This document shows, piece after piece, positions 32,524 through 39,975 of a stretch of DNA of 64,000 nt (positions within the stretch are counted from its first letter, which is position 1; every line of letters starts with the position of its first letter). The stretch lies in assembly GCA_965207755.1 (NCBI GenBank), contig OZ242297.1, forward strand, positions 1,798,001 to 1,862,000, given 5' to 3'. The position numbers and the translations under genes are program-made. Source of the stretch: Aldehydirespirator sp028819505. GTDB lineage: Bacteria; Actinomycetota; Acidimicrobiia; Acidimicrobiales; Aldehydirespiratoraceae. The notes beneath the pieces are model-generated. The model had not been told where the DNA came from. It saw nothing but the letters and a program-made list of their open reading frames with translations, and did no database searches.

Positions 32524-32760
32524 CTAGATCTTGCGACCGTTGCGGCGCATCTCGGCCACCACGCTCTCGATGCCCCGCTTGTCGATGGTCTTGATGGCCT
32601 TGGTGCTCAGCCGCAGCTTGATCCAGCGCTTCTCGCTGGGCAGGTAGTAGCGCTTGGTCTGGACGTTGGGATCCCAGCGGCGGCTGGAGCGGCGGTGCGA
32701 GTGCGAGAGCTGCTTGCCGAACTGCGGCTTCTTGCCGGTGACCTGGCAGATCTTGGACAT
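32524..32760 (-). CDS. rpmB: Large ribosomal subunit protein bL28
   Basis: 78 aa from ATG 32760. MSKICQVTGKKPQFGKQLSHSHRRSSRR followed by WDPNVQTKRYYLP and VKL-like RLSTKAIKTIDKRG is the L28 pattern. Only one Cys is present, so the zinc ribbon of the C+ form is missing. A C- rpmB-rpmG pair is often the zinc-starvation set in actinobacteria. A 37-bp sequence duplicated upstream may belong to its control region. Confidence 0.95.
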   Translation of the reverse strand: MSKICQVTGKKPQFGKQLSHSHRRSSRRWDPNVQTKRYYLPSEKRWIKLRLSTKAIKTIDKRGIESVVAEMRRNGRKI

Positions 32761-32769
32761 TCGAGGAAG

Positions 32770-32879
32770 GGTAGCGAGGCGCCGCCCAGGCTCCACTGAA
32801 TGTGACACCGCGGCGGGGGACGGGCTGGTCCAGCCGTGGGCCGGTAGCGAGGCGCCGCCCAGGCTCCACTGAATGTGAC
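32770..32879. repeat. Exact 37-bp direct repeat upstream of rpmB
   Basis: Two identical 37-bp copies at 32770-32806 and 32843-32879, offset by 73 bp, containing GGCGCCGCCCAGGCTCCACT followed by GAATGTGAC. The rpmB-proximal copy begins 10 bp from the start codon, so the repeat covers the probable promoter or leader; the distal copy could be a duplicated promoter or operator. Confidence 0.85.
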
Positions 32880-32912
32880 GGATGACCGCGAGCCGCCGCC
32901 AGCCCGCCGGCG

Positions 32913-33860
32913 CTAGAAGTAGACGACCTGCGAGGCCCGCTCGGCCACCTCGTCGAGGTCGCCGGTCCAGGCCTTGCTCGACAGGTACTTCCAGCCCCCG
33001 TCGCACACGATGAACACGACCGTGCCGGCGTCGATCCGCTCGGCCACCCGGACCGCCCCGGCCAGGGCCGCGCCCGACGACAGGCCCGCGAAGATGCCGG
33101 CGTCGGCCAGCCGCCGGGTGTACTCCACCGACTCGCGGGGCCGCACTATGCGCTTTCCGCTGAGCAGGTCGGATCCGCCCCACTTCTCGTAGACCGGCGG
33201 TATGAAGCCGTCGTCGAGGTTGCGCAGACCGTCGACCGTCTCCCCCGCGGGCGGCTCCACCGCATACACCTCGATGTCGGGGTGGGCCTCCTTGAGGAAG
33301 GTCCCGACGCCCATGAGGGTTCCGCTGGTGCCCAGACCGGCAACGAAGTGGGTGACGTCGGGCACGTCGCGCAGGATCTCGGGTCCGGTGGTCTCGTAGT
33401 GGACACGGGGGTTGGCCTCGTTGGCGTACTGGTACAGGAACACCCAGCCGGGTTGTTCCAGGGCCATCCGGCGGGCCAGGCGCACCGCGCCGTTGGATCC
33501 CTCCGCGCCGGGCGACGCCACGATGTCCGCTCCGAACACCTCCAACATCTGGCGGCGCTCCGGCGACGTGTTCTCGGGCATCACCACCGTTGTCGGGTAG
33601 CCGCGGATCCGGGCGATCATGGCCAGGGCGATGCCGGTGTTGCCCGAGGACGGCTCCAGTATCCGCTTGCCGGGGCCGAGGGTGCCGTCGGCCTCGGCGT
33701 CGAGCACCATGGCCTTGGCGATGCGGTCCTTGACCGAGCCGGTCGGGTTGGCGCTCTCGAGCTTGGCCACCAGCCGGACGTCGGGGTTGGGGCTCAGCTG
33801 CGAGACGTCCACGGCCGGCGTGTTCCCGATGAGGTCGAGTGCGTCCCGCTTGAGGGCCAT
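32913..33860 (-). CDS. cysM: Cysteine synthase, CysM type
   Basis: PLP enzyme of 315 aa. The Schiff-base Lys is in NPTGSVKDRIA, and the phosphate-cup SSGNTGIALAMIA and GLGTSGTLMGVG are present. The C-terminus GWKYLSSKAWTG resembles mycobacterial CysM, which uses O-phosphoserine and the sulfur-carrier protein CysO rather than O-acetylserine and sulfide. The JAMM peptidase at 36822 would be the Mec partner of that route, but no CysO-like gene is seen between them. O-acetylserine use cannot be ruled out. Confidence 0.9.
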   Translation of the reverse strand: MALKRDALDLIGNTPAVDVSQLSPNPDVRLVAKLESANPTGSVKDRIAKAMVLDAEADGTLGPGKRILEPSSGNTGIALAMIARIRGYPTTVVMPENTSPERRQMLEVFGADIVASPGAEGSNGAVRLARRMALEQPGWVFLYQYANEANPRVHYETTGPEILRDVPDVTHFVAGLGTSGTLMGVGTFLKEAHPDIEVYAVEPPAGETVDGLRNLDDGFIPPVYEKWGGSDLLSGKRIVRPRESVEYTRRLADAGIFAGLSSGAALAGAVRVAERIDAGTVVFIVCDGGWKYLSSKAWTGDLDEVAERASQVVYF

Positions 33861-33883
33861 GTGAGCGTGGTCCTGTGGTCGTC

Positions 33884-35341
33884 CTAATCCCGAGTGATTC
33901 GCTCAGGATTATAACTGCGGTACAGGCGCATTGCGGGCGGCAGCGTGAGCACGCAGAACACCGCCATCACCGCCAGTGCCCACGTGTAGGCCGAGGCCAG
34001 CGCGCCGGCCACGCCGGCGTCGACCACGATCTCGGCCTCACCGAGCAGGTCGCGGACCAGCTCGGCGTCGCCGGTGCGGCGATCGACCACCCAGAAGATG
34101 ACCAGGCCGGCGATGGCGGCCCCGTAGGCGAAGCCGAGCGAGCGCAGGAAGTGGTGGGCCGAGCTCACCCTGCCCATCTCCTGGAGTTCGGCCCGGCCCT
34201 GCAGCAGCGCAAGGCTCGATGTGCTGATCGTGCCTATTCCCCAGCCCACGCATGCGAAGGCGATCAGCAGCACGGTGACCGGCGCCCCGGCCGCGGCCGC
34301 GGTGGTCACTGCCACCGCGCCGACGGTAATGATCACCGCGCCGGTCAGGGCGACGGTCTCGGATCGGAAGCGCTGCTGGAGAGCGCCCGACACCCAGGAC
34401 GAGACGGACCACCCCAGGGTGGGCCACAACACCGCGAACGCGGCGAACGCCGCCGAGGAGCCGCGGGCGCCCTTGAGGTACAGCGGCAGGAAGACGCTGG
34501 CCCCGGTGCCGCCGGTGACGGCCATCACCCCGACCATGTGAATATGGCGCCAGCGTCGCGACGAGATGTGCGGGAGGCGCACGACCGGCGTCTGCCGGCG
34601 GCGGGCGTGGTGCACGTACAGCCCGGCCAGCGCCCCGCCGACGAGTACCAGCGCCGCGCTTCGCCAATCCAGGTCGGCGGTGGCCAGCAGCAGGGCGACA
34701 GTGAGGCCGCTCAGGATCAGCAGGCCCCTGCGATCGAGCGGTTCTGCCGCGGCGCGGGCCGCGACCGGCAGCCGCCGCCACCCCACTGCGGCGGCCGCGA
34801 CCGCCACCGGAAGGTTGACCGCGAACACCGCTCGCCACCCCAGCGTGCTCACCAGGACGGCGGCCAGGGCCGGGCCGCCTATTCCCATGATCCCCCACAC
34901 CGACGACATGAGCGCGTAGGCCCACGGCCTCACCGACTCCTCGAACACCAGCCCGATGCAGGTGAGCGAGGTGCCGATCAGCGCCCCGCCGCCGAGTCCC
35001 TGGGCCACCCGGGCCGCCACCAGCAACTCCATGGTCGGGGCGATCACGCACAGCGTGGAGGTGACGGAGAAGGCGACCACCGTGAGCCGGAAGGCGCGGC
35101 GGGCCCCGGCGCCGTCGATGTAGGGCCCGACCGCGAGCACCGCTATTGCCGCCGACAGCAGCTCCACCGTCACGACCCACGGGAGCAGCGCCACCCTGCC
35201 CAGGTCGTCGCCGATGTCGGGCAGGGCGGCCGTGACCGACAGGTTGTTGTAGGAGGCCATGGCGATCGCCGACATGAGAGCCAGAGCCGGCGCCCGGTAC
35301 TTGGGGCTCAGAAGGCTCGGAGTCTCAGAGCGCGTCACCAC
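33884..35341 (-). CDS. Major facilitator superfamily transporter, DHA2-like
   Basis: A protein of 485 aa with about 14 hydrophobic segments, as in the DHA2 drug:H+ antiporter group. Motif A-like GAGARRAFRLTV, motif C-like GIMGIGGPALAAVL and AARVAQGLGGGALIG are visible. GTG start. It ends 23 nt after the cysM start on the same strand, so it precedes cysM in a possible transcript. Substrate unknown. Confidence 0.88.
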   Translation of the reverse strand: MVTRSETPSLLSPKYRAPALALMSAIAMASYNNLSVTAALPDIGDDLGRVALLPWVVTVELLSAAIAVLAVGPYIDGAGARRAFRLTVVAFSVTSTLCVIAPTMELLVAARVAQGLGGGALIGTSLTCIGLVFEESVRPWAYALMSSVWGIMGIGGPALAAVLVSTLGWRAVFAVNLPVAVAAAAVGWRRLPVAARAAAEPLDRRGLLILSGLTVALLLATADLDWRSAALVLVGGALAGLYVHHARRRQTPVVRLPHISSRRWRHIHMVGVMAVTGGTGASVFLPLYLKGARGSSAAFAAFAVLWPTLGWSVSSWVSGALQQRFRSETVALTGAVIITVGAVAVTTAAAAGAPVTVLLIAFACVGWGIGTISTSSLALLQGRAELQEMGRVSSAHHFLRSLGFAYGAAIAGLVIFWVVDRRTGDAELVRDLLGEAEIVVDAGVAGALASAYTWALAVMAVFCVLTLPPAMRLYRSYNPERITRD

Positions 35342-35382
35342 CCGAAGCTATCTGTGCGGGTCAGCCGATAGAAATATCGCCG

Positions 35383-36750
35383 ATGTCCGAGCCCATGCTG
35401 TTCTTCGAGGACTTCACACCGGGTGATGTGATCGAGCTCGGCACCTGCGAGATGACCGAGGACGAGATCATCGACTTCGGCCGGCGCTTCGACCCCCAGT
35501 ACTTCCACACCGACCCGCAGGCCGCGGCGGACTCGCCGTTCGGGGGGCTGATCGCCAGCGGCTGGCACACCGTCTCGGCCTGGGCCCGACTGTGGATCGA
35601 CGCCCTGGTGGCGCACGCCGACGGCCGGGGCTCGCCCGGCATGCAGGATGTGCGCTGGCTCGAGCCGGTGCGTCCGGGCGACGTGCTGACCGCGACGGTG
35701 GAGATACTCGACACCCGGCCGTCGTCGAGGCATGCAGACCGGGGCACGGTCTTCATCGCCTGCAAGATGACCAACCAGCACGGCCGGGTGGTGATGACCT
35801 GCCACGGGCGGGGCCTGTTCGGCCGGCGCCACCCGGCCGGCGAGCGCATCCCGAGCCGCCCCGAGCAGGTTGCGGGCGCCGGTCCCTCCGCCACGGCGGG
35901 CTCCGTCGAGGTCCGATCCGCCGACGGCGTGAAGCTGAACTTGACGATGATGGGAGGATCGGGCCCGGACCTGCTGGTGTGCCACGCCACCGGGTTCCAC
36001 GGCCTCGCCTACCGGCCGCTGGCGCAGCGCCTCGCCGAGGACTTCACAGTCTGGGCCCTGGACTTCCGGGGCCACGGCGCCTCGGGACGCGCGCCGGGCG
36101 ACGACTACGCCTGGAGCGGCATGGGCATCGATGTAGCCGCGTGCGCGGCCGCCATCGGCGCCGGGCGGCTGTACGGGCTCGGCCACTCGATGGGCGGGGC
36201 CGCGCTGCTGCTGGCCGAACGTTCGCAGCCCGGGACGTTCGACCGCCTGTTCCTGTACGAGCCGATCGTGCTGCCACGGGGCTTCTTCGACGCAACCGCG
36301 GCCAACCCGCTGGCCGAGGGGGCCCGCAAGCGCCGCGAGGTGTTCAACTCGCGGGCCGAGGCCATCGAGCGCTACTCGAGCCGTTCGCCGCTCGGGGTGA
36401 TGCGGGCCGACGCCCTGGCCGCCTACGTCGAGGGCGGCTTCGTCGACATGCCCGACGGCCGGGTGCGCCTGGCCTGTTCGGCCGAGACCGAGGCCCGAAC
36501 CTTCGAGGCCAGCGGCGGGCTGCCCACCGAGGAGGCGTCCGCCATCAGCGTTCCCGCGACGGTGGCGGCGGGAACGGTGGCCGCTGGTGTGTCCAACCCC
36601 GGGATCGTCGGCCCCGAGATCGCGGAGGCGCTGCCCCTCGGCCGGTTTCTGGGCTTCGAGGGCCTGGGCCACTTCGGCCCGCTGGAGGCCCCCGGCGTGG
36701 TCGCCGCCGCCGCGGTCCGGGAGCTGCTCGGCGATCGGCTCTCGCACTAG
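35383..36750 (+). CDS. Fusion of a MaoC-like hot-dog domain and an alpha/beta hydrolase
   Basis: A protein of 455 aa. Residues 1-155 are a MaoC-type hydratase: FFEDFTPGDVIELG, then DEIIDFGRRFDPQYFHTD with the D...H catalytic pair and FGGLIASGWHTVSAW. Residues about 165-455 are an alpha/beta hydrolase: VCHATGFHG (oxyanion loop), DFRGHGAS, nucleophile elbow GLGHSMGGAAL, and the late His in FEGLGHFGPLE. The join is an Ala/Pro-rich linker near residue 155-165. The fusion suggests hydration of an enoyl thioester followed by thioester or lactone hydrolysis, which is inference. Divergent from the MFS gene, 41 bp apart. Confidence 0.88.
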   Translation: MSEPMLFFEDFTPGDVIELGTCEMTEDEIIDFGRRFDPQYFHTDPQAAADSPFGGLIASGWHTVSAWARLWIDALVAHADGRGSPGMQDVRWLEPVRPGDVLTATVEILDTRPSSRHADRGTVFIACKMTNQHGRVVMTCHGRGLFGRRHPAGERIPSRPEQVAGAGPSATAGSVEVRSADGVKLNLTMMGGSGPDLLVCHATGFHGLAYRPLAQRLAEDFTVWALDFRGHGASGRAPGDDYAWSGMGIDVAACAAAIGAGRLYGLGHSMGGAALLLAERSQPGTFDRLFLYEPIVLPRGFFDATAANPLAEGARKRREVFNSRAEAIERYSSRSPLGVMRADALAAYVEGGFVDMPDGRVRLACSAETEARTFEASGGLPTEEASAISVPATVAAGTVAAGVSNPGIVGPEIAEALPLGRFLGFEGLGHFGPLEAPGVVAAAAVRELLGDRLSH

Positions 36751-36771
36751 CGGGGCCGTGGCCCGAGCGGC
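36750..36771 (-). repeat. Dispersed repeat, partial copy F
   Basis: GGGGCCGTGGCCCGAGCGGCC matches the core of the repeat in inverse orientation. It breaks off where a perfect 26-bp inverted repeat begins, as though the second half was replaced. Confidence 0.65.
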
Positions 36772-36826
36772 CCTGAACTTCAATGGGTTGACCACCTCAG
36801 AGGTGGTCAACCCATTGAAGTTCAGG
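36772..36826. terminator. Perfect 26-bp inverted repeat between convergent genes
   Basis: CCTGAACTTCAATGGGTTGA and six more bases are followed by CAG and the exact reverse complement. The stem is 26 bp without mismatch and the loop is 3 nt. It lies between the fusion hydrolase and the convergent JAMM peptidase; the peptidase stop codon (36822-36824) is inside the right arm. It has much lower GC than its surroundings. It can serve as a bidirectional terminator, but perfection over 26 bp suggests a recent insertion or gene conversion. Confidence 0.7.
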
Positions 36827-37253
36827 CTGAGCCGTCTATCGCCACGGGCTCTTCGGTGACTTCGCCGTCGAGGATGCGGAACGACCGCAGCGACGGCTCG
36901 GCATGGCGCAGCGACACGATCACGAAGCGCCAGGCGCCGAAGGGGTCGAAGCGGGCCGCGTCGGCTATGTCGGTGGGCGACGGGTAGTTGGTGGTGTGGG
37001 TGTGTGAGTGCATCACTCCCATGACCGCCAGGCCGGCGTCGTCGGCGGTGCGCTCCACGTCCATCATCTCCAAGCCGTCGAGCATGTAGATCTCACGGGA
37101 CTCGGCCGCGTTGCGCATGGGAAAGAAGCGCTCGACGCGGTCCGAGCCGGGCTGCCCGGCGAACAGGCCGCAGGCCTCGTGGGGAAGCCCGGCGATGGCG
37201 TGGTCCACCATCGCGGCGTGCATCTCCGCCGACATCTCCAGCACCGCCCGCAC
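36822..37253 (-). CDS. JAMM/MPN+ metallopeptidase (Mec-like, M67)
   Basis: About 143 aa from GTG 37253 (VRAVLEMSAEMHAAM); ATG 37235 is possible. The zinc motif H-x-H-x7-S-x2-D is exact (HSHTHTTNYPSPTD), and the upstream Glu is in GLPHEACGLFAG. The family includes Mec, which frees cysteine from the CysO carrier; CysM lies 3 kb away, which supports that role. The upstream extension of the open frame enters the dispersed repeat and is not used. C-terminus GEVTEEPVAIDGSA. Confidence 0.9.
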   Translation of the reverse strand: MRAVLEMSAEMHAAMVDHAIAGLPHEACGLFAGQPGSDRVERFFPMRNAAESREIYMLDGLEMMDVERTADDAGLAVMGVMHSHTHTTNYPSPTDIADAARFDPFGAWRFVIVSLRHAEPSLRSFRILDGEVTEEPVAIDGSA

Positions 37254-37268
37254 GCTATCGCCGGGCCC

Positions 37269-37366
37269 AGAGGCCGAGCGGGCAGATGATGGCTGACCTG
37301 GATCCGGCAACCGTGAGCGAGGCCGCGGCCCGAGCGGCCCTCAGGTCGCAGCGAACAAGAGCGGGA
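37269..37366 (-). repeat. Dispersed repeat, full copy G (JAMM-smpB gap)
   Basis: It begins AGAGGCCGAGCGGGCAG and ends GCGAACAAGAGCGGGA, with core GCGGCCCGAGCGGCCCT. The middle differs from other copies. It takes up most of the divergent promoter region between the JAMM gene and smpB. Confidence 0.8.
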
Positions 37367-37409
37367 ATGCACCGCCCCCCTGCTGCGGGCACCGGTACCG
37401 TGAGCAGCC

Positions 37410-37922
37410 GTGGCCAAGTCGCAGAGGCGTCGGGACGTCCCGGAAGGGGCGTCGGTGGTGGCGACCAATCGCCGCGCCCGCCGTAACTACGACGTCCTCG
37501 AGTCTCTCGAGGTCGGCCTGGTGCTCCAGGGCAGCGAGGTCAAGTCCCTGCGGGAGGGCAACGTGCAGATCGCGGAGAGCTGGGCCCGCATCGACCGGGG
37601 CGAGCTGTGGCTGCACAACCTGCACATCTCGCCCTACTCGCACGCGGCTGCGCCGTTCCGCTCCGAGCCGGACCGGGTCCGCAAGCTGCTGGCCCACCGG
37701 CGCGAGATACAGCGCCTGGCGTCCCGGGTCGATCAGGAGCGATTGGCGCTGGTGCCGCTCGCGCTCTACTTCAACGAGGGGAGGGCCAAGCTGGCCCTGG
37801 CCCTGGCCCGGGGGCGCACCCGGTCCGACCGGCGCCGCGACATCCAGCAGCGCGACGCCGACGCCGAGGCGGCCCGCTCGATGGCCGCAGCCCGCCGGCG
37901 CCGCGCTCCCCCGCCGCCATGA
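37410..37922 (+). CDS. smpB: SsrA-binding protein
   Basis: A protein of 170 aa; GTG start 37410. RRARRNYDVLESLEVGLVLQGSEVKSLREG, GELWLHNLHISPYSHA and the basic C-terminal tail are diagnostic. It delivers tmRNA to stalled ribosomes. Relative to typical SmpB (about 155 aa) the tail is extended, Arg/Ala-rich and ends PPPP. The stop overlaps the next gene by ATGA. tmRNA itself lies 0.7 kb downstream. Confidence 0.96.
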   Translation: MAKSQRRRDVPEGASVVATNRRARRNYDVLESLEVGLVLQGSEVKSLREGNVQIAESWARIDRGELWLHNLHISPYSHAAAPFRSEPDRVRKLLAHRREIQRLASRVDQERLALVPLALYFNEGRAKLALALARGRTRSDRRRDIQQRDADAEAARSMAAARRRRAPPPP

Positions 37923-38533
37923 GCCGGCAGGAGCTCGCCTTCTGGGTCGCAGTCGTCGCCAACGGGGTGACCTTCGTGCAGATCATCCCCCAGATCGCGA
38001 AGCTGATCCGCACGGGACGCACCGAGGGCGTGTCACCCGTCTGGGCCGCAGCCGGCATGACCATCAACGTGGGCTGGCTCGCCTACGTGTTGGAGAACGA
38101 GTTCTGGGAGACGATCCCGTCGATCATCGCCGCCATCTCCAGCTTCGGGCTGGCGCTGTTCCTGCTGTACCGCAACGGCGTGAGCGTGCGCGCCTCCCTG
38201 CTGATCGGCGCAGCCGTGATAGTGGCCAGCGTGGTGATCCAGCAGGCGGCGGGCTGGACGGTGCTGGGCACGGTGCTGGGCCTGTCCAACGGGCTGTATC
38301 TCGGACCGGCGCTGATCGCGGCGTGGCGCACCTACGCCCCGGCCGGGGTGTCTCCCGGCACGTGGTGGCTGACGGTGTTGGAGGGCTTCAAGTGGGGCCT
38401 CTACGGAGTGCTGGTGGCCGCGGTGCCGATCATGGTGTACGGGTCGACCGCGATGCTCCTGGCGGTCCTGGTGCTGCTGCGGCTGTGGCTGACCCGCGAC
38501 CGGATCCGCGCCGCGCTCAGTCCCGTGGTCTGA
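37919..38533 (+). CDS. PQ-loop repeat membrane protein
   Basis: A protein of 204 aa with about seven hydrophobic segments. PQ-loop signature in VTFVQIIPQIAKLIRTGRTEGVSP; a second, degenerate repeat is GLSNGLYLGPALIAAW followed by AGVSPGTW. The family includes small sugar carriers (SemiSWEET) and cystinosin-like transporters. Co-translated with smpB (ATGA). No substrate can be assigned. Confidence 0.85.
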   Translation: MSRQELAFWVAVVANGVTFVQIIPQIAKLIRTGRTEGVSPVWAAAGMTINVGWLAYVLENEFWETIPSIIAAISSFGLALFLLYRNGVSVRASLLIGAAVIVASVVIQQAAGWTVLGTVLGLSNGLYLGPALIAAWRTYAPAGVSPGTWWLTVLEGFKWGLYGVLVAAVPIMVYGSTAMLLAVLVLLRLWLTRDRIRAALSPVV

Positions 38534-38599
38534 GTGTCGGTCGCCTGAGTATCATGGTTGGTCCCTTCGGGGACGGCAGCTTGAAAAGAGACTGCACGA

Positions 38600-38996
38600 G
38601 GGGCTGACCGGTTTCGACGTCGGGACCAGGAGGCCGCGGAGTGCGACCGGAGTTGCTCAGACTCCTTAAACGGGGCAACCGAAGAGACGCCGAAGACGAC
38701 GCTCTCGTTCTCGTCGCCTGATCAGACCTGATCTAGCAGCCGAGAATCATCGCGACCAGCAATGGCACGCGGGGCCGGACCGCTGCAGCCTGGCACCAGA
38801 AGCAGGGGTGGACGGCGGGGAGAGACCCGCCGACAGCTGGCAAAGACCGCTGGCACCGGAGAAAGATCCGGCGGCCGGATCCTCCGATCCGCACGACCCG
38901 GCGTGGCGGCAGCCGCAAGCCGCAGACTCGGGAATGGTCGTAGCGAGCCCGGTATCCGCCCGACGGACGGGAGTTCGATTCTCCCCAGCTCCACCA
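38600..38996 (+). ncRNA. ssrA: Transfer-messenger RNA (tmRNA)
   Basis: 397 nt. 5' GGGGCTGACCGGTTTCGAC and 3' GGGAGTTCGATTCTCCC-AGCTCC-ACCA; the acceptor stem GGGGCTG pairs with CAGCTCC (one G-U), and CCA is encoded. The T arm is canonical. The tag frame ends GCC GAA GAC GAC GCT CTC GTT CTC GTC GCC TGA (38689-38721), giving A-E-D-D-A-L-V-L-V-A; the exact resume codon upstream is not certain. The ending LVLVA departs from the usual ALAA. Its partner smpB is just upstream. The 3' end appears to be the attachment site of the following island. Confidence 0.95.
38971..38983 (+). other. Candidate attachment core in the tmRNA T arm (attL)
   Basis: GAGTTCGATTCTC, identical to 56671-56683 at the start of the integrase gene. 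Tyrosine recombinases of the P4 type commonly use the T-loop/3' end of tRNA or tmRNA genes. Thirteen bases is short, so this is tentative. Confidence 0.45.
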
Positions 38997-39177
38997 CCCA
39001 CAACCATATAATCGCAGGTCACAGGGCAAAAATTGCGGGCCAAATAACTTGAAATGTTGCTTACAGTGTCATCATTACAGGCTCACGGCAGCCCTGGAGG
39101 TCAATGACGGCACCAACGCTTGACTTGTCACCAAGGCGTGTCTCCAGTTCATCTGCACCAATCCGTTCGGAGATTCG

Positions 39178-39837
39178 TTAGGAGTCTGAGACCTCCGCCT
39201 GATCCTCGCGGTGACGCGTGAGGCACTGAAGAACTTCGGTCCGCCGCGTGCATCCTGGACACTGGCCACATGCGCTACCACTGAGGTAGCAGGAGTAGGT
39301 CTGATCTATTGCGTCTTCGCCCAGACCGCTTCGCGCCAGTAGTTCGTGAGGCTGCACGTCGATGTGCGGTGCCAAGACGCGCACCTCTCTCTCCTGGTGC
39401 CTCACAAGCGCGTCGACCATGAACACGAATTCGGGGGTGCCATCGCTGTGGCGATCACCGTCTCCGTTGACAAGCCCCAGTACGACCGCGCCGAGATTGT
39501 GCTTGAGAGCATGGGCCGCCGCGATCGTCACCAGGTACTGGTTCCTGAATGGGAACCACTCAGGCGTTGGCGCGCCCTCAAGCTGGGGATGCCCCGCCAA
39601 GAGGCCGGAACCGAGGGTCGATAAGTCGACATCCACTTCGTCGAGTTGAAGATCAAGGTGTCGTGCGATCGCCTTCGCCGCGTTCCGTTCTGCCTCAGCT
39701 GGCACTTGTCCATAGTTGACGAACAGCGCTCGATCAGGCCGTTCCAACGCAGCGACGGCTGCCGAGTCGAGCCCGCCAGACAGCAGCATGCGCTTGCCCA
39801 CCCTTCGCGGGCGCTCCCGGTAGTCAAGCCCCAACAA
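39178..39837 (-). CDS. QueC-like ATP-pyrophosphatase, orphan
   Basis: About 219 aa, near QueC length; TTG start 39837 is likely. The PP-loop motif SGGLDSAAVAAL and the Cys-rich C-terminus CYLSGSACGQCPGCTRR (C...C-x2-C-x2-C zinc site) match 7-cyano-7-deazaguanine synthase; PFRNQYLVTIAAAHAL is also typical. No queD, queE or queF is nearby. In defence islands QueC-like proteins occur in Qat and some CBASS systems, and the island setting fits that better than queuosine synthesis. The gene upstream on the same strand is cut by IS30 at 39976. Confidence 0.8.
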   Translation of the reverse strand: MLGLDYRERPRRVGKRMLLSGGLDSAAVAALERPDRALFVNYGQVPAEAERNAAKAIARHLDLQLDEVDVDLSTLGSGLLAGHPQLEGAPTPEWFPFRNQYLVTIAAAHALKHNLGAVVLGLVNGDGDRHSDGTPEFVFMVDALVRHQEREVRVLAPHIDVQPHELLARSGLGEDAIDQTYSCYLSGSACGQCPGCTRRTEVLQCLTRHREDQAEVSDS

Positions 39838-39863
39838 GTCGCTTCCGCCGAGCGCCAGACCTG

Positions 39864-39975
39864 CTAGGCCGCCTCCTCTTTCCGTCTCTCATCGACGAGC
39901 GCCGAGAGCGTGAACTCCGATGCAATCGGCTGACACCAGCCCGTGACCCCCGCTCCTGGAGTCACAGGGCGACTT
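39864..39975 (-). pseudogene. C-terminal stub of the gene upstream of the QueC-like gene
   Basis: The frame ends SEFTLSALVDERRKEEAA with stop at 39864, 27 nt before the QueC-like start. Upstream it runs straight into the IS30 copy. It is probably the tail of a gene in the same operon, interrupted by the insertion. Too short to assign. Confidence 0.4.
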
